Shown here: positions 1 to 10,462 of the stretch, in pieces
Numbering within the stretch: the first letter of the stretch is position 1
Layout of the letters: every line of letters begins with the position of its first letter
From: Erodium maritimum
Taxonomy: Eukaryota > Streptophyta > Magnoliopsida > Geraniales > Geraniaceae
Assembly (NCBI GenBank): GCA_963921825.1
Contig: OY997589.1
Span: 4,030,001 to 4,094,000 of the forward strand
Direction: 5' to 3'
Length of the DNA: 64,000 nucleotides
Program-made: the position numbers and the translations under genes
Notes under the pieces: model-generated
Databases searched by the model: none
What the model saw: the letters and a program-made list of their open reading frames with translations, nothing else
What the model was told of the DNA's origin: nothing

Positions 1-137
1 TAATGATATGAGGCGACATGTAAAACCCGGTTTTTTTTAAAAGGGTGTGAAAGTGCAGTCTGAAACACGAAGGGTTGTTTTTGTAACAAGTTTGGTTCGA
101 AAAGAAAAAAAAAGAAGAAGACCTGGTTTTGAGCTAT

Positions 138-243
138 TGGGCCGGTACGGGCCCAATTCGCTTAATGGGCGAGCCCACGAGCGGGTCTGGCCCGTTACCA
201 CGCGAAGCCCAGACCCAGCGTATTTAAGCCTGCGAAACCCTAA
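138..243 (+). promoter_or_regulatory. LTR promoter: site II motifs, TATA-like box and telo-box
   Basis: TGGGCC at 138 and GGGCCCA at 150 are followed by further TGGGC/GCCCA words to about 200, then TATTTAAG at 221-228 and AAACCCTAA (telo-box) at 235-243. Site II (TGGGCY) plus telo-box is the known arrangement of plant ribosomal-protein and cell-cycle gene promoters. Use by this retrotransposon is inferred; transcription is not shown. Confidence 0.6.
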
Positions 244-1820
244 TCCCCTCTACTGTTCATCGCCTCTCCCTCGCTTCTCTCTGACTCGCCCCTCCCGTCC
301 TCGCGCAGCGGCACCGGCGAGCCCGCCGTCTCACCTCATTCCGTGTTCATCGCCGGTCATCTTCGCCTCCCTCCACCTCTTCTTCACCTTCTACTTCAAA
401 CCCGAGTACCAGCAACCCGTTCTTCCCCTCTCGTCTTCGATTCGTGCCAGCGACGTCGACACCCAGCGCCGCCGGACCAGATCTGAAGAGTTTCGACGAA
501 GGTGAGCTTAATCCTCACCAGAATCGTCTTCCCCGTCCTCTTCTTCGCCGGAATCACGGGATTTGAGCTCGCTTGGGGGTCGGATGAGACCGGAGAGCGT
601 CGCCGGAGCGCTCGAGTCCCAGACCTGGAACTCGCGCGCCGGCGAGCTTTCTGGCCATCAATCCTGGCCAGGAGAGCTGGGTTTTGCCCAACCTTCCCTC
701 CCACCTTGTTCCCGATCTCCCGACGCCCCTACCGCCGTCAGAACCGCCGTTGGAGTCGCCGCCGGAACCCTAGCCTCGACCACCGCCGTTCCCCACTCCG
801 GCTGGACCAAAACGAGCCTTGGCTCGGGCCTGGAGCCTAGCTGGGCCGCGAGCCTGAACTAGAGTTGGGCCTCGGGCCTGGATCTAGTTCGGGCCTTGGC
901 CCGGTCTGACTCTGGGTCTCGGGTCAGGGTCTGGGTTTGGGTCTGGACCCGGGTTGGGCCGGATCCGGGTCGGCATCACTTATCTAATTAATTTAATAAT
1001 TATTTGGACTAAAATCTGGTTAATTTAAAGACGTTTTGACCTTCCGAGAGCTTGAACTCGAGATCTGATTGAGGTTTTTAAACTGTTTAAAACAGACTTG
1101 GATATCGGGGACTCGCCTTGGAAGACGGTGTTGGCCCGGTCGTCCACAGCTAGAAGACGCCGCCTTGTCACCACCTTGAGGTAGGGAAAGTATCGAACCC
1201 TCCTTAATTATGAACTGGTAAACTAGTATGCATGACTAGGGTTATTAATAACCGGAACGAACTAGTATGCATGACTAGGGTTGTTGATAATCGGAACGTC
1301 TTAGTGACACATAGGTGAAACTGTTATGTTGTTAGTTTAATTGGACGAGTCTTGTTAATACTTGGAACGAACATGTTTGATATCCGTTTGGCTTGCTCGT
1401 ACTTTCTGGGAAATTGTTGTGCTGATAGACGGGACATGTCTAGGTCCTAGAGTTGCGTGCTGTGTGTCTACTCGTTGTGTGGGAGTCTAAGTAACGTCAT
1501 AATTCATCTGTGTGAGAATCTAAATAATATTATAACCGTTGTGTAAATGTCTAAATAGAATTATCACCGATGCTGCATGATGTGACTGTGTGGGCAAGTG
1601 TGCCATGTGTGCCTATGTGAACCCTTGACTGTGAGATGACCGGGTGAATGATAGACCGGGTGTATGCTAAGATGGTTCGGCTGGTATACCGAGACCATCA
1701 GTGAGTGTGCTGTGTGCGAAACCCTGTGTGTGTTTAAGAGACGGCGTAGCTGGATGGATAATCATATCGAGACCAAGGATGGCGTGTTTAGATGACTCTA
1801 AATCCGGGATGGGATTGATC

Positions 1821-2040
1821 GATGGAGTTCCAGTTATATATGAGAGTGGCACCCTTCGTCTGTGTGAGGAGGAAGATGTCGTGACTGACGCTGTGTGTTC
1901 CAGTGCGATATGATCAGCTGTGTGCAAATCGATGGAGTTCCAGTTATATATGAGAGTGGCACCCTTCGTCTGTGTGAGGAGGAAGATGTCGTGACTGACG
2001 CTGTGTGTTCCAGTGCGATATGATCAGCTGTGTGCAAATC
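1821..2040 (+). repeat. 110-bp tandem duplication inside the left LTR
   Basis: Two essentially identical 110-bp units start at GATGGAGTTC (1821 and 1931), and a partial third start occurs at 2041. The right LTR has the same two units, so the duplication predates this insertion. Confidence 0.9.
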
Positions 2041-2599
2041 GATGGAGTTGACGACATACGTGTGCGTTTCGTCCGGACCCTTCCCCGTTATTTGCTGTGT
2101 GACGTCCTATGGATTCTATGTGTGTGCTGTTGTGTGCCTTTTTCCCTGGGTTGGTCTGTGTGTATTACACGTTGTTTCATACTGTGTGGTTTGACTAGTA
2201 AGGGTTTTTCCTAAAGGCATTCTATTGGGTCATATCCCTAGTTTACCCTAATTACAAATTTTACCTTGAGGTTAAACGGCGTGTTGGGAGTTCTTTTACT
2301 TTTCCTACTGGGCGCAAGCTCACCCCTCCTGTCTTTGTGGTGTTTCAGGTGTTGAGCGGGAGTAGTAATAGCCGGACTCTCGAAGCTGGGGAGCTGTTGA
2401 GGGTTTAGCTAGTTCTAGAGACGTACACCTTTTTCTTTTCTTGTTGGACTTGTGTACTTTACTGGTTGAGCTGCGACTCTTGACTTTTCGAAGTTTTATT
2501 TTATTTTGGAACTTTATTTATCTTTTTCCTCTTTCGTTACTGTAAATCCTTAGCCGCGTCTCGAATTCGGTCAAAAACCGGATTTGGGGCGTGACAATT

Positions 2600-2611
2600 T
2601 GGTATCAGAGC
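2600..2611 (+). other. Primer-binding site, initiator tRNA-Met type
   Basis: TGGTATCAGAGC lies four bases after the left LTR end. It is complementary to the 3' end of plant initiator methionine tRNA, the usual primer of Ty3/gypsy elements in plants. Confidence 0.88.
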
Positions 2612-3362
2612 CTGGTTACTTTTGAAATGATTTTCAAAACCTCGGACCGTACGTCACTTAGGTGGGTAGTGTTGGGTCGATAGGTTACTGTGTGTCGGTT
2701 ACGCAAGTCGGAGTTTGTCTATGCGTGGGAATGAGACGGAATGAGCCTCGGATTTGTGTTGTGCCCGGCGTGAGTGCCGTGGACTTTGTTGTTTTGTGTA
2801 AACAGGTGTGTTTTTGGTAATTACTGTTTCCGCATAAGCGGATGGTCGACCTAATTTACGAATGGGCCATGCCCGATTTTCTGCAGAAACTGAAGTGTAT
2901 GTACCATCACAATTCAGCGATAGGGGCCACTGTTGCTGGATGTGAATGGTGGGATGTCTAGTGGTTACAACGCAACTCGGGGACGCCTGAGCAGGGTTGT
3001 AACGACGAGAGATCAACATTAACGTTTTATGCTTTATGATATCAATAAGAACTTGAATTGGTTGGAAGTTGAACTGTGTGATTTTGCTCTGTGAATTAGT
3101 TCGGTAGTCTGTGTGACTTGTTTGTGCTTGTTAGTAAGTGATTTGGGTGGTAACCCTGCTGTGTGTATGCTATATATCTGTGTGAAGCACTAGCGTGCAA
3201 CTTCTCTGTTGGGTGCATTTGTGTGACTATACTATATCTAGCTTATTACTACTATAAGTATTAGTGAGACGGTTTGTGTGTGGCGTTAACATGGGTTAAG
3301 CGCTTGTTTTCTTCGAGTAAGAAACTGAAACTTGTGTGTTGAACGTACAGAGGATCTTCGTC

Positions 3363-4781
3363 ATGGCTCGTACGTATGCTCCACGAGGCACCCGAGGACG
3401 GCCAGCTAGGGGCCGGGGACAGCAGCCTACTACTGAGTTTGTCGGGGCGACCAGCGCCCAAGCTGAGCCCGTTGGGGGGCATGAGAGGACTGATACAGTT
3501 CAGGCGGCAGCTTTTGAGGAGCTGACCCGCACAGTGCAGGGGCTGGCAGCTGCCTTCGCCCGTAGAGAGGCTGGAGCTCCTACACCGGAGCCGGCACCGG
3601 CTGCGACTGCAGCGACTTCTATTGGGCCTATACATGTCGATGGCTACACCTCACGGGCATTGCAGGACTTCCGCAAGCTTGGCACGCCTGTGTTCTCTGG
3701 GGAGCCAGACCCCGAGGCCGCCGAGAGATGGCTAGACCGGATTACCCGCAACCTCGACACCTCTGGGGTAGTGAGCGGGAGACTCCGAGTATCATTTGCA
3801 GCCTTCCACCTGGAAGGGGAGGCCTACCACTGGTGGCGCCGGGAGCAGACTCGGGTGGGAGATGACTTTGTGCTGTTCGGGCAGCGCTTCCTCGAGCAGT
3901 ACTTTCCCCGAGCCGTGCTGGATGACAGACGTCAGCAGTTCCTGGACTTGCGACAGGAGAGTCTGTCGGTATCGGATTATGAGGCGCGCTTCACCACTCT
4001 AGCTCGCTTTGCTCCGGAGATGGTGCAGTCAGAGGATCTCAGATGCCGGCGTTTTGAAGGAGGGCTCCATCCGGCGATTGGAGACATGATCGCTGTGTTG
4101 AGGACCCAGGTGTTCTCCGAGCTAGTGGAGCAGGCTCAGACAATAGAGCGACGCTTCAGGGAGTCAGCTAGGGATCGGGAGGTCAGGCCTAGATCGAGCA
4201 GTTCACAGAGACCGTCTGAGTCTCGGGATCCTAGGAGGCAGAGGACCTCGGGATCATTTCAGTCGCAGACCCAGCTGAGGGGACCACGTCAGGTTGGTTC
4301 AGTAGCTTCTGTGGGACCTCCCGCGCCGGGGCGCGCTTGCTATCGCTGCAGACAGCCAGGGCATATGGCACGAGATTGCCCGGGGAGCGACGGATCTGTG
4401 GATCGTCAGATGGGGAGACCTGAGGAAAGGTCGAGCGTCGGACCACTACTGTGTCATCGTTGTGGCAGGCCCGGACACTTCGCCTCCAGGTGCCCCGAGC
4501 CGTACCTGGTGGCGCCAACTCCGCGCCCACAACAGTCCCAGACGGTGCACTCGCCACAGTTCCAGCAGCATCAGGCTAAGACGCAGAGGGCGCCGAGACA
4601 GGCAGCTAGTGCACCAGCACCGGGACATCAAGATGCGCAGCAGGTGGTACTTCCATCACCTCCGAGAGGCGGACCCCCGATGCGGCGTGGTCGGGTGTTT
4701 GCTGTTGTCGATTCACGGGCGGAGAGACATGACTCCGATCTTGAGACCGTTCGTGACTTCCAGCGCGCTAGAGGGTATTGA
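3363..4781 (+). CDS. gag: Retrotransposon Gag polyprotein with two zinc knuckles
   Basis: The product is 472 residues. The start at 3363 is chosen because it begins a typical MARTYAPRG-type Gag N-terminus; an in-frame ATG at 3336 is possible but adds only nine residues. Residues about 120-270 form a retrotransposon Gag capsid domain, with the LEGEAYHWW and YFPRAVLDDRR-type motifs of plant gypsy Gag. Two CX2CX4HX4C zinc knuckles follow, with first cysteines at residues 326 and 364. Most plant gypsy Gags have one, so the pair is slightly unusual. The frame stops soon after GRVFAV, the point where related elements enter the protease, so pol is missing rather than frameshifted. Gag should package element RNA into particles. 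The frame is uninterrupted, as expected for a gene still under selection or recently active. Confidence 0.92.
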   Translation: MARTYAPRGTRGRPARGRGQQPTTEFVGATSAQAEPVGGHERTDTVQAAAFEELTRTVQGLAAAFARREAGAPTPEPAPAATAATSIGPIHVDGYTSRALQDFRKLGTPVFSGEPDPEAAERWLDRITRNLDTSGVVSGRLRVSFAAFHLEGEAYHWWRREQTRVGDDFVLFGQRFLEQYFPRAVLDDRRQQFLDLRQESLSVSDYEARFTTLARFAPEMVQSEDLRCRRFEGGLHPAIGDMIAVLRTQVFSELVEQAQTIERRFRESARDREVRPRSSSSQRPSESRDPRRQRTSGSFQSQTQLRGPRQVGSVASVGPPAPGRACYRCRQPGHMARDCPGSDGSVDRQMGRPEERSSVGPLLCHRCGRPGHFASRCPEPYLVAPTPRPQQSQTVHSPQFQQHQAKTQRAPRQAASAPAPGHQDAQQVVLPSPPRGGPPMRRGRVFAVVDSRAERHDSDLETVRDFQRARGY

Positions 4782-5608
4782 GGAGCGTAGGACTAGCGAG
4801 AGTCCGAGAGTTGCTTTTGCTTTGACTTTAGATCTGTGTTTTCGTTCAAGGCTTGTTTTTGACTCGTTTGGTTTTGTTGCGTTTATTTACTGCTTCGGTT
4901 GTGAACTTTTGCTTCATTTAAGTTGTTACCTTGTTGTTCTTGTTTCGCTCTCCGGGTACGTTGAGATCAGAGTGGCGCAGCGGAAGCGTTGTGAGTCGAC
5001 GAGTGTGTGTAGTGGATGGTAAAAGTGGGAGTACCTCTTGAGGTATCCGGAAACAAATCGTCGAGTACGACTACCACAGCGCTTTCCGGCCAGTAACACT
5101 ATGGCACCGTACGAAGCGTGGGGTGGTAGGTCGGGTCATTTGCCCAAGCAGGACACCCTTGAGGTTTTCCAGTTGATCCTTGTGGTCCGAGCTGCTAGAA
5201 AGACGACTAAAGAGTCGCGTTGATTGTGAACGATGAGAACCGCGCATAGTCGACGCAGAAGCGCGAAATTAAGGGTTGGATGTTGACTTCTTAGTTCGAT
5301 GTGTATGCGACGATGAGCTAAGTGAAGTGAGTACTCGAGGAGGAGTGTCGATGGTGGGAATCTGTTTTAAGTACGATATGAGTTTTGTTCGGGGTGATAT
5401 CAATACCGATGGACGGTCCCGGTATAGGGTGTCTCGACCAAGCCACGAGAGTCTTTGCGACGTCTCTACTGACGGAGGATTCCGGTATCGACTAACTGTT
5501 TTAGGTGTTCCGTGTGCTTGAGGGACAAAAGACTGGGAGTTAAGCGGACGTCCCCTGAGATCGGGCCAGGTAGAACGCGTTCGCTTTGAATTTCGAGGAC
5601 GAAATTCT
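4782..5608 (+). other. Non-coding remainder of the retrotransposon interior
   Basis: About 830 bp lie between the gag stop and the polypurine tract. No pol motif (protease DSG, RT YxDD-type, integrase HHCC or DDE, chromodomain) is visible in any frame. Short open frames here overlap gag or lack similarity to anything I recognise. Confidence 0.6.
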
Positions 5609-5624
5609 TTTAAGGGGGGTAGAC
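5609..5624 (+). other. Polypurine tract
   Basis: A purine-rich run (AAGGGGGGTAGA core) ends right before the right LTR. The stretch before it, TTTCGAGGACGAAATT at about 5591, is characteristic of the 3' interior end of Tekay/Del-like plant elements. Confidence 0.85.
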
Positions 5625-5733
5625 TGTAAAACCCGGTTTTTTTTAAAAGGGTGTGAAAGTGCAGTCTGAAACACGAAGGGTTGTTTTTGTAACAAGTTTG
5701 GTTGGAAAAAAAAAAGACCTGGTTTTGAGCTAT

Positions 5734-5839
5734 TGGGCCGGTACGGGCCCAATTCGCTTAATGGGCGAGCCCACGAGCGGGTCTGGCCCGTTACCACGCG
5801 AAGCCCAGACCCAGCGTATTTAAGCCTGCGAAACCCTAA
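5734..5839 (+). promoter_or_regulatory. Same promoter block in the right LTR
   Basis: The right LTR repeats TGGGCC at 5734, TATTTAAG at 5817-5824 and the telo-box at 5831-5839 with the same spacing. From this copy transcription could read out into flanking DNA. Confidence 0.55.
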
Positions 5840-7416
5840 TCCCCTCTACTGTTCATCGCCTCTCCCTCGCTTCTCTCTGACTCGCCCCTCCCGTCCTCGC
5901 GCAGCGGCACCGGCGAGCCCGCCGTCTCACCTCATTCCGTGTTCATCGCCGGTCATCTTCGCCTCCCTCCACCTCTTCTTCACCTTCTACTTCAAACCCG
6001 AGTACCAGCAACCCGTTCTTCCCCTCTCGTCTTCGATTCGTGCCAGCGACGTCGACACCCAGCGCCGCCGGACCAGATCTGAAGAGTTTCGACGAAGGTG
6101 AGCTTAATCCTCACCAGAATCGTCTTCCCCGTCCTCTTCTTCGCCGGAATCACGGGATTTGAGCTCGCTTGGGGGTCGGATGAGACCGGAGAGCGTCGCC
6201 GGAGCGCTCGAGTCCCAGACCTGGAACTCGCGCGCCGGCGAGCTTTCTGGCCATCAATCCTGGCCAGGAGAGCTGGGTTTTGCCCAACCTTCCCTCCCAC
6301 CTTGTTCCCGATCTCCCGACGCCCCTACCGCCGTCAGAACCGCCGTTGGAGTCGCCGCCGGAACCCTAGCCTCGACCACCGCCGTTCCCCACTCCGGCTG
6401 GACCAAAACGAGCCTTGGCTCGGGCCTGGAGCCTAGCTGGGCCGCGAGCCTGAACTAGAGTTGGGCCTCGGGCCTGGATCTAGTTCGGGCCTTGGCCCGG
6501 TCTGACTCTGGGTCTCGGGTCAGGGTCTGGGTTTGGGTCTGGACCCGGGTTGGGCCGGATCCGGGTCGGCATCACTTATCTAATTAATTTAATAATTATT
6601 TGGACTAAAATCTGGTTAATTTAAAGACGTTTTGACCTTCCGAGAGCTTGAACTCGAGATCTGATTGAGGTTTTTAAACTGTTTAAAACAGACTTGGATA
6701 TCGGGGACTCGCCTTGGAAGACGGTGTTGGCCCGGTCGTCCACAGCTAGAAGACGCCGCCTTGTCACCATCTTGAGGTAGGGAAAGTATCGAACCCTCCT
6801 TAATTATGAACTGGTAAACTAGTATGCATGACTAGGGTTATTAATAACCGGAACGAACTAGTATGCATGACTAGGGTTGTTGATAATCGGAACGTCTTAG
6901 TGACACATAGGTGAAACTGTTATGTTGTTAGTTTAATTGGACGAGTCTTGTTAATACTTGGAACGAACATGTTTGATATCCGTTTGGCTTGCTCGTACTT
7001 TCTGGGAAATTGTTGTGCTGATAGACGGGACATGTCTAGGTCCTAGAGTTGCGTGCTGTGTGTCTACTCGTTGTGTGGGAGTCTAAGTAACGTCATAATT
7101 CATCTGTGTGAGAATCTAAATAATATTATAACCGTTGTGTAAATGTCTAAATAGAATTATCACCGATGCTGCATGATGTGACTGTGTGGGCAAGTGTGCC
7201 ATGTGTGCCTATGTGAACCCTTGACTGTGAGATGACCGGGTGAATGATAGACCGGGTGTATGCTAAGATGGTTCGGCTGGTATACCGAGACCATCAGTGA
7301 GTGTGCTGTGTGCGAAACCCTGTGTGTGTTTAAGAGACGGCGTAGCTGGATGGATAATCATATCGAGACCAAGGATGGCGTGTTTAGATGACTCTAAATC
7401 CGGGATGGGATTGATC

Positions 7417-7636
7417 GATGGAGTTCCAGTTATATATGAGAGTGGCACCCTTCGTCTGTGTGAGGAGGAAGATGTCGTGACTGACGCTGTGTGTTCCAGT
7501 GCGATATGATCAGTTGTGTGCAAATCGATGGAGTTCCAGTTATATATGAGAGTGGCACCCTTCGTCTGTGTGAGGAGGAAGATGTCGTGACTGACGCTGT
7601 GTGTTCCAGTGCGATATGATCAGCTGTGTGCAAATC
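7417..7636 (+). repeat. 110-bp tandem duplication inside the right LTR
   Basis: Units begin at 7417 and 7527, with a partial third at 7637, matching 1821-2040. One C-to-T difference between units lies near 7514. Confidence 0.9.
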
Positions 7637-8197
7637 GATGGAGTTGACGACATACGTGTGCGTTTCGTCCGGACCCTTCCCCGTTATTTGCTGTGTGACG
7701 TCCTATGGATTCTATGTGTGTGTTGTTGTGTGCCTTTTTCCCTGGGTTGGTCTGTGTGTATTACACGTTGTTTCATACTGTGTGGTTTGACTAGTAAGGG
7801 TTTTTCCTAAAGGCATTCTATTGGGTCATATCCCTAGTTTACCCTAATTACAAATTTTACCTTGAGGTTAAACGGCGTGTTGGGAGTTCTTTTACTTTTC
7901 CTACTGGGCGCAAGCTCACCCCTCCTGTCTTTGTGGTGTTTCAGGTGTTGAGCGGGAGTAGTAATAGCCGGACTCTCGAAGCTGGGGAGCTGTTGAGGGT
8001 TTAGCTAGTTCTAGAGACGTACACCTTTTTCTTTTCTTGTTGGACTTGTGTACTTTACTGGTTGAGCTGCGACTCTTGACTTTTCGAAGTTTTATTTTAT
8101 TTTGGAACTTTATTTATCTTTTTCCTCTTTCGTTACTGTAAATCCTTAGCCGCGTCTCGAATTCGGTCAAAAACCGGATTTGGGGCTTGACACGACA

Positions 8198-8903
8198 TGT
8201 CGAGTTACTGACCAATCAAATGGATGACGTTCTCCATCGTGATGACGTAATAATCCATTCTCCCTGGATACTAGGGATCATTTTTCAATTCGTTGTGTTC
8301 CAGATAATTGTTGGGAATAAGGGTTCAAGGTGGAGATTCCACCGCTTAATGGTAGTCTCAAACCTGAGAAGATTGTGGGCTGGTCTCCGAAGTTGAGGAG
8401 ATTTTGGACTTCAAGGAAGTACTAGAGGATCGTCAGGTTTCACCTGTTGCGATCCTCTTGTAGGGTCGTTCGCAGGCTTGATGGAAACAATAGAAGCAAA
8501 CTAGAGTTCACCATGGTAAGGAGAAGATCCGAAATTGGGGAAAGATTAAGAAGCACATCCGGGCTGCGTTCTTACTCTATAATTTCAACCGAGAAATGTA
8601 CCAACGGTTCCAAAATCTTTGCCAGGGATCCCGTTCAGTTGTTGAGTACTCCATTTATTTTTATACCTATGTTGCTCGTATTGATCTCAACCATTCACCT
8701 CTCTAATTGGTGTCTCGATACATTGGATGACTTCCTCTCTAACTGTAAGATGTGTTAACTATGTTCGACCCCTTGGCAGTCGCTGAAGCACATCAGCGTG
8801 CTTCCCAGGCAGAGAAACAACATGCCAGGCGTAGTGCCAGTAGCTTCCAGACCCCTACTGCAGTTAGTGGTGTGGGTTCTTCCTCGCAACCTCCTCTGTT
8901 CCC
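8198..8903 (+). pseudogene. Decayed Ty3/gypsy gag (CRM/Reina-like), split by the young retrotransposon
   Basis: Read across frames, this stretch matches a plant gypsy Gag: a coiled N-terminal piece (about 8198-8240), a central segment (about 8335-8480), the YQRF-type and VSRYIG-type motifs (about 8590-8730), and an AEAHQRA-type C-terminal helix (about 8770-8800). Several stops replace glutamine-type codons and there are frameshifts. The frame also continues back through bases 1-18, so the retrotransposon at 19-8192 inserted inside this gag. No pol or LTR of this older element is visible in the window. Confidence 0.72.
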
Positions 8904-8914
8904 CATGATACTAT

Positions 8915-10127
8915 TCAAGTTCACCGTTGGTGGTGGTCTTCTGTGGGTTGCTGCGTTCGGGACACCAATATCTACAAACAGATTAGTGGAGTACGACCTC
9001 CATTGATTATGAACAATTATGTTGTGCATGATAATACAACTATTCATGATTGCGAGTGAGTGCATATTCCACATTCGGATCAGACGAGTGACGATGTGAA
9101 AACGAGCTTGTAGTACTCTAAACGCTCGTTCAATATCTTTCCTACACGCCTCATGGTTTCTAGCAAAACACTTTTGCTTCACCGTTTGTTGAGCTTGTAT
9201 TACCTTCACAAATGTAGCCCAAGGAGGATAAATTCCATTTGTCAAGTAATAAGGGGTTATGTACTTGGACCCATTGACCTTAAACTTAACATCTGGAGTG
9301 AAGTCTCGAATTGACTAGTGAAACAATGCAGACCTATTGAGCACGTTGATATCATTAATGGAGCCTGGTGTTCTAAAAAAAGAGTGTCAAATCCAGAGGT
9401 CTTGGGATGCAACCGCTTCTAGCTTGATTGTTAGGACGTTCCCGTGGTCCCTGCTTGAGAATTGTGCAACCCATGCCACAAGACAATTCTTCCAATCACA
9501 GTGCATGCAGTCGAGACTCTCTATCATCCCTAGAAAACCATGAGCTTCTTTGATTTAAAGCAAACGACGAACATCTTCCTCGGTTGGGCGTGGTAAAAGT
9601 GTCCGCTCGAAAATCTTGATTACCCATAGACAGAACTTCTTGACGCAGTCTAAAGCAATGCTCTCCGTCATTCGCAAGTACGCGTTAACGACATCGACGA
9701 CTCCTCCATAACAGAGCTGACGAACTGCTGTCATGCACTTCTGGTGTGGAGAGAATCAGTGCTTCCCTATAACATCCCTTTGTAGACGGAAGTATACATA
9801 CCGCTCACTCAATGCACTCATGATCTATTGAAACATTTTCCTCGACATCCGTAATCGACGTCGAAAGTGTTGCTCGTTGTAAACCGTAGTAGGCGCAAAG
9901 TAGTCAACAATCAAGCGATCATGAGATTCGTCTCGATTGCGCTCTATCACTCTCCGCTTTGGTGGCGCCGACGAGGTTGAACCCTCATCTTCTTCCCTTG
10001 GATGTATCGTTGCGAGAAGCCGATCGTGAATTCGTTTTGCCGTTGTTGCAACCATCCTTGCCACCGCTTGCTCTATTTCTTGGGGAGTCATTTGCTGCAA
10101 TTCCGTCACCGTTGAAAAATTATCCAT
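8915..10127 (-). pseudogene. PIF/Harbinger transposase pseudogene (Plant_tran family)
   Basis: Read on the minus strand from an ATG at 10127, the translation follows the plant PIF/Harbinger (HARBI1/ALP1-like nuclease) fold: an N-terminal FRRR.RM region near 9840, a SLDCMH motif (first catalytic Asp) near 9500, NDINVL (second Asp) near 9350, and DIERAFRVLQ (catalytic Glu) near 9125. Those three acidic residues are still readable, but at least three in-frame stops interrupt the frame between about 9540 and 9310. The C-terminal end merges into the older gag remnant near 8910, so the element has lost its far end. No accompanying MYB-like ORF is seen. Confidence 0.8.
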
Positions 10128-10441
10128 CGAAAAAAATATGAGCAACGAGGTTTGAAGAGAAGATGTGAAGCAAACGGTGTAGAAGGGAATGGATGTGAAT
10201 GAAGGTGTTGGGGTCAAATTGTATTTATAGAGAAAAATAACTTTTAAAAATTCAGCTGCCACGTGTTGACATAGGTTTGGCCCGTCGAGTAGTTGTTGGA
10301 CAAGCGACGACTTGTCACGTCGTGGCAGAGACTTGAGGCGATAGGCTGCGTCGAGACGCTAAACCACGGCTCTTGCAACAACTAATCGTGACAACAAACC
10401 GTAACAAAGCTTGCGACGTTACATCTACCACAACCCTCCGA

Positions 10442-10459
10442 CGATGGCTGGAAGTGCTC
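10442..10459 (-). repeat. Terminal inverted repeat of the Harbinger element (5' side)
   Basis: On the minus strand it reads GAGCACTTCCAGCCATCG and is followed outward by TAA (10460-10462), the 3-bp target site typical of PIF/Harbinger. I could not find a matching terminus near 8200-8915. Confidence 0.6.
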
Positions 10460-10462
10460 TAA

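Larger units (their letters stand above)
19..2596 (+). repeat. Left LTR of the gag-only retrotransposon
   Basis: This 2578-bp direct repeat is nearly identical to 5625-8192 and bounded by TG...CA. It carries the promoter block (138-243), a 39-bp imperfect tandem pair at 1221-1298, a 110-bp tandem pair at 1821-2040, and near its 3' end (about 2311-2330) a CTACTGGGCGCAAGCTCACC motif. That motif is also present in the solo LTR at 45108-47631. Long overlapping open frames in the GC-rich first 860 bp look like composition effects rather than genes. Confidence 0.95.
19..8192 (+). mobile_element. Complete gag-only LTR retrotransposon (TR-GAG type, Ty3/gypsy)
   Basis: The element has two long LTRs (19-2596 and 5625-8192), each starting TGTAAAACCC and ending TGACA. 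It is flanked by a perfect 5-bp target duplication, CGACA, at 14-18 and 8193-8197. A primer-binding site follows the left LTR and a purine tract precedes the right one. The 3.03-kb interior encodes only Gag; I see no protease, reverse transcriptase, RNase H, integrase or chromodomain. That is the structure described as TR-GAG (terminal-repeat retrotransposon with GAG). By eye the LTRs differ by about five substitutions and one A-run length change, so insertion was recent. Mobilisation must rely on pol supplied in trans (inference). Gag style and the 3' end of the interior resemble the Tekay/Del chromovirus group. It sits inside an older gypsy gag remnant. Confidence 0.93.
5625..8192 (+). repeat. 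Right LTR of the gag-only retrotransposon
   Basis: This 2568-bp copy of the left LTR differs by a shorter A-run near 5705-5715 and a few transitions. Its last bases are CTTGACA where the left LTR has CGTGACA. The target duplication CGACA follows at 8193. Confidence 0.95.

Noticed and set aside
47-862. Several overlapping open frames in the GC-rich 5' third of each LTR
   Set aside because: They occur in multiple frames and both strands at once, recur exactly in both LTRs, and have no domain. They are composition effects.
502-2348. Possible intron inside the LTR (AAG|GTGAGC donor near 502, TTTCAG acceptor at 2348)
   Set aside because: The sister solo LTR keeps the acceptor-side context but not the donor, so I have no conservation support.
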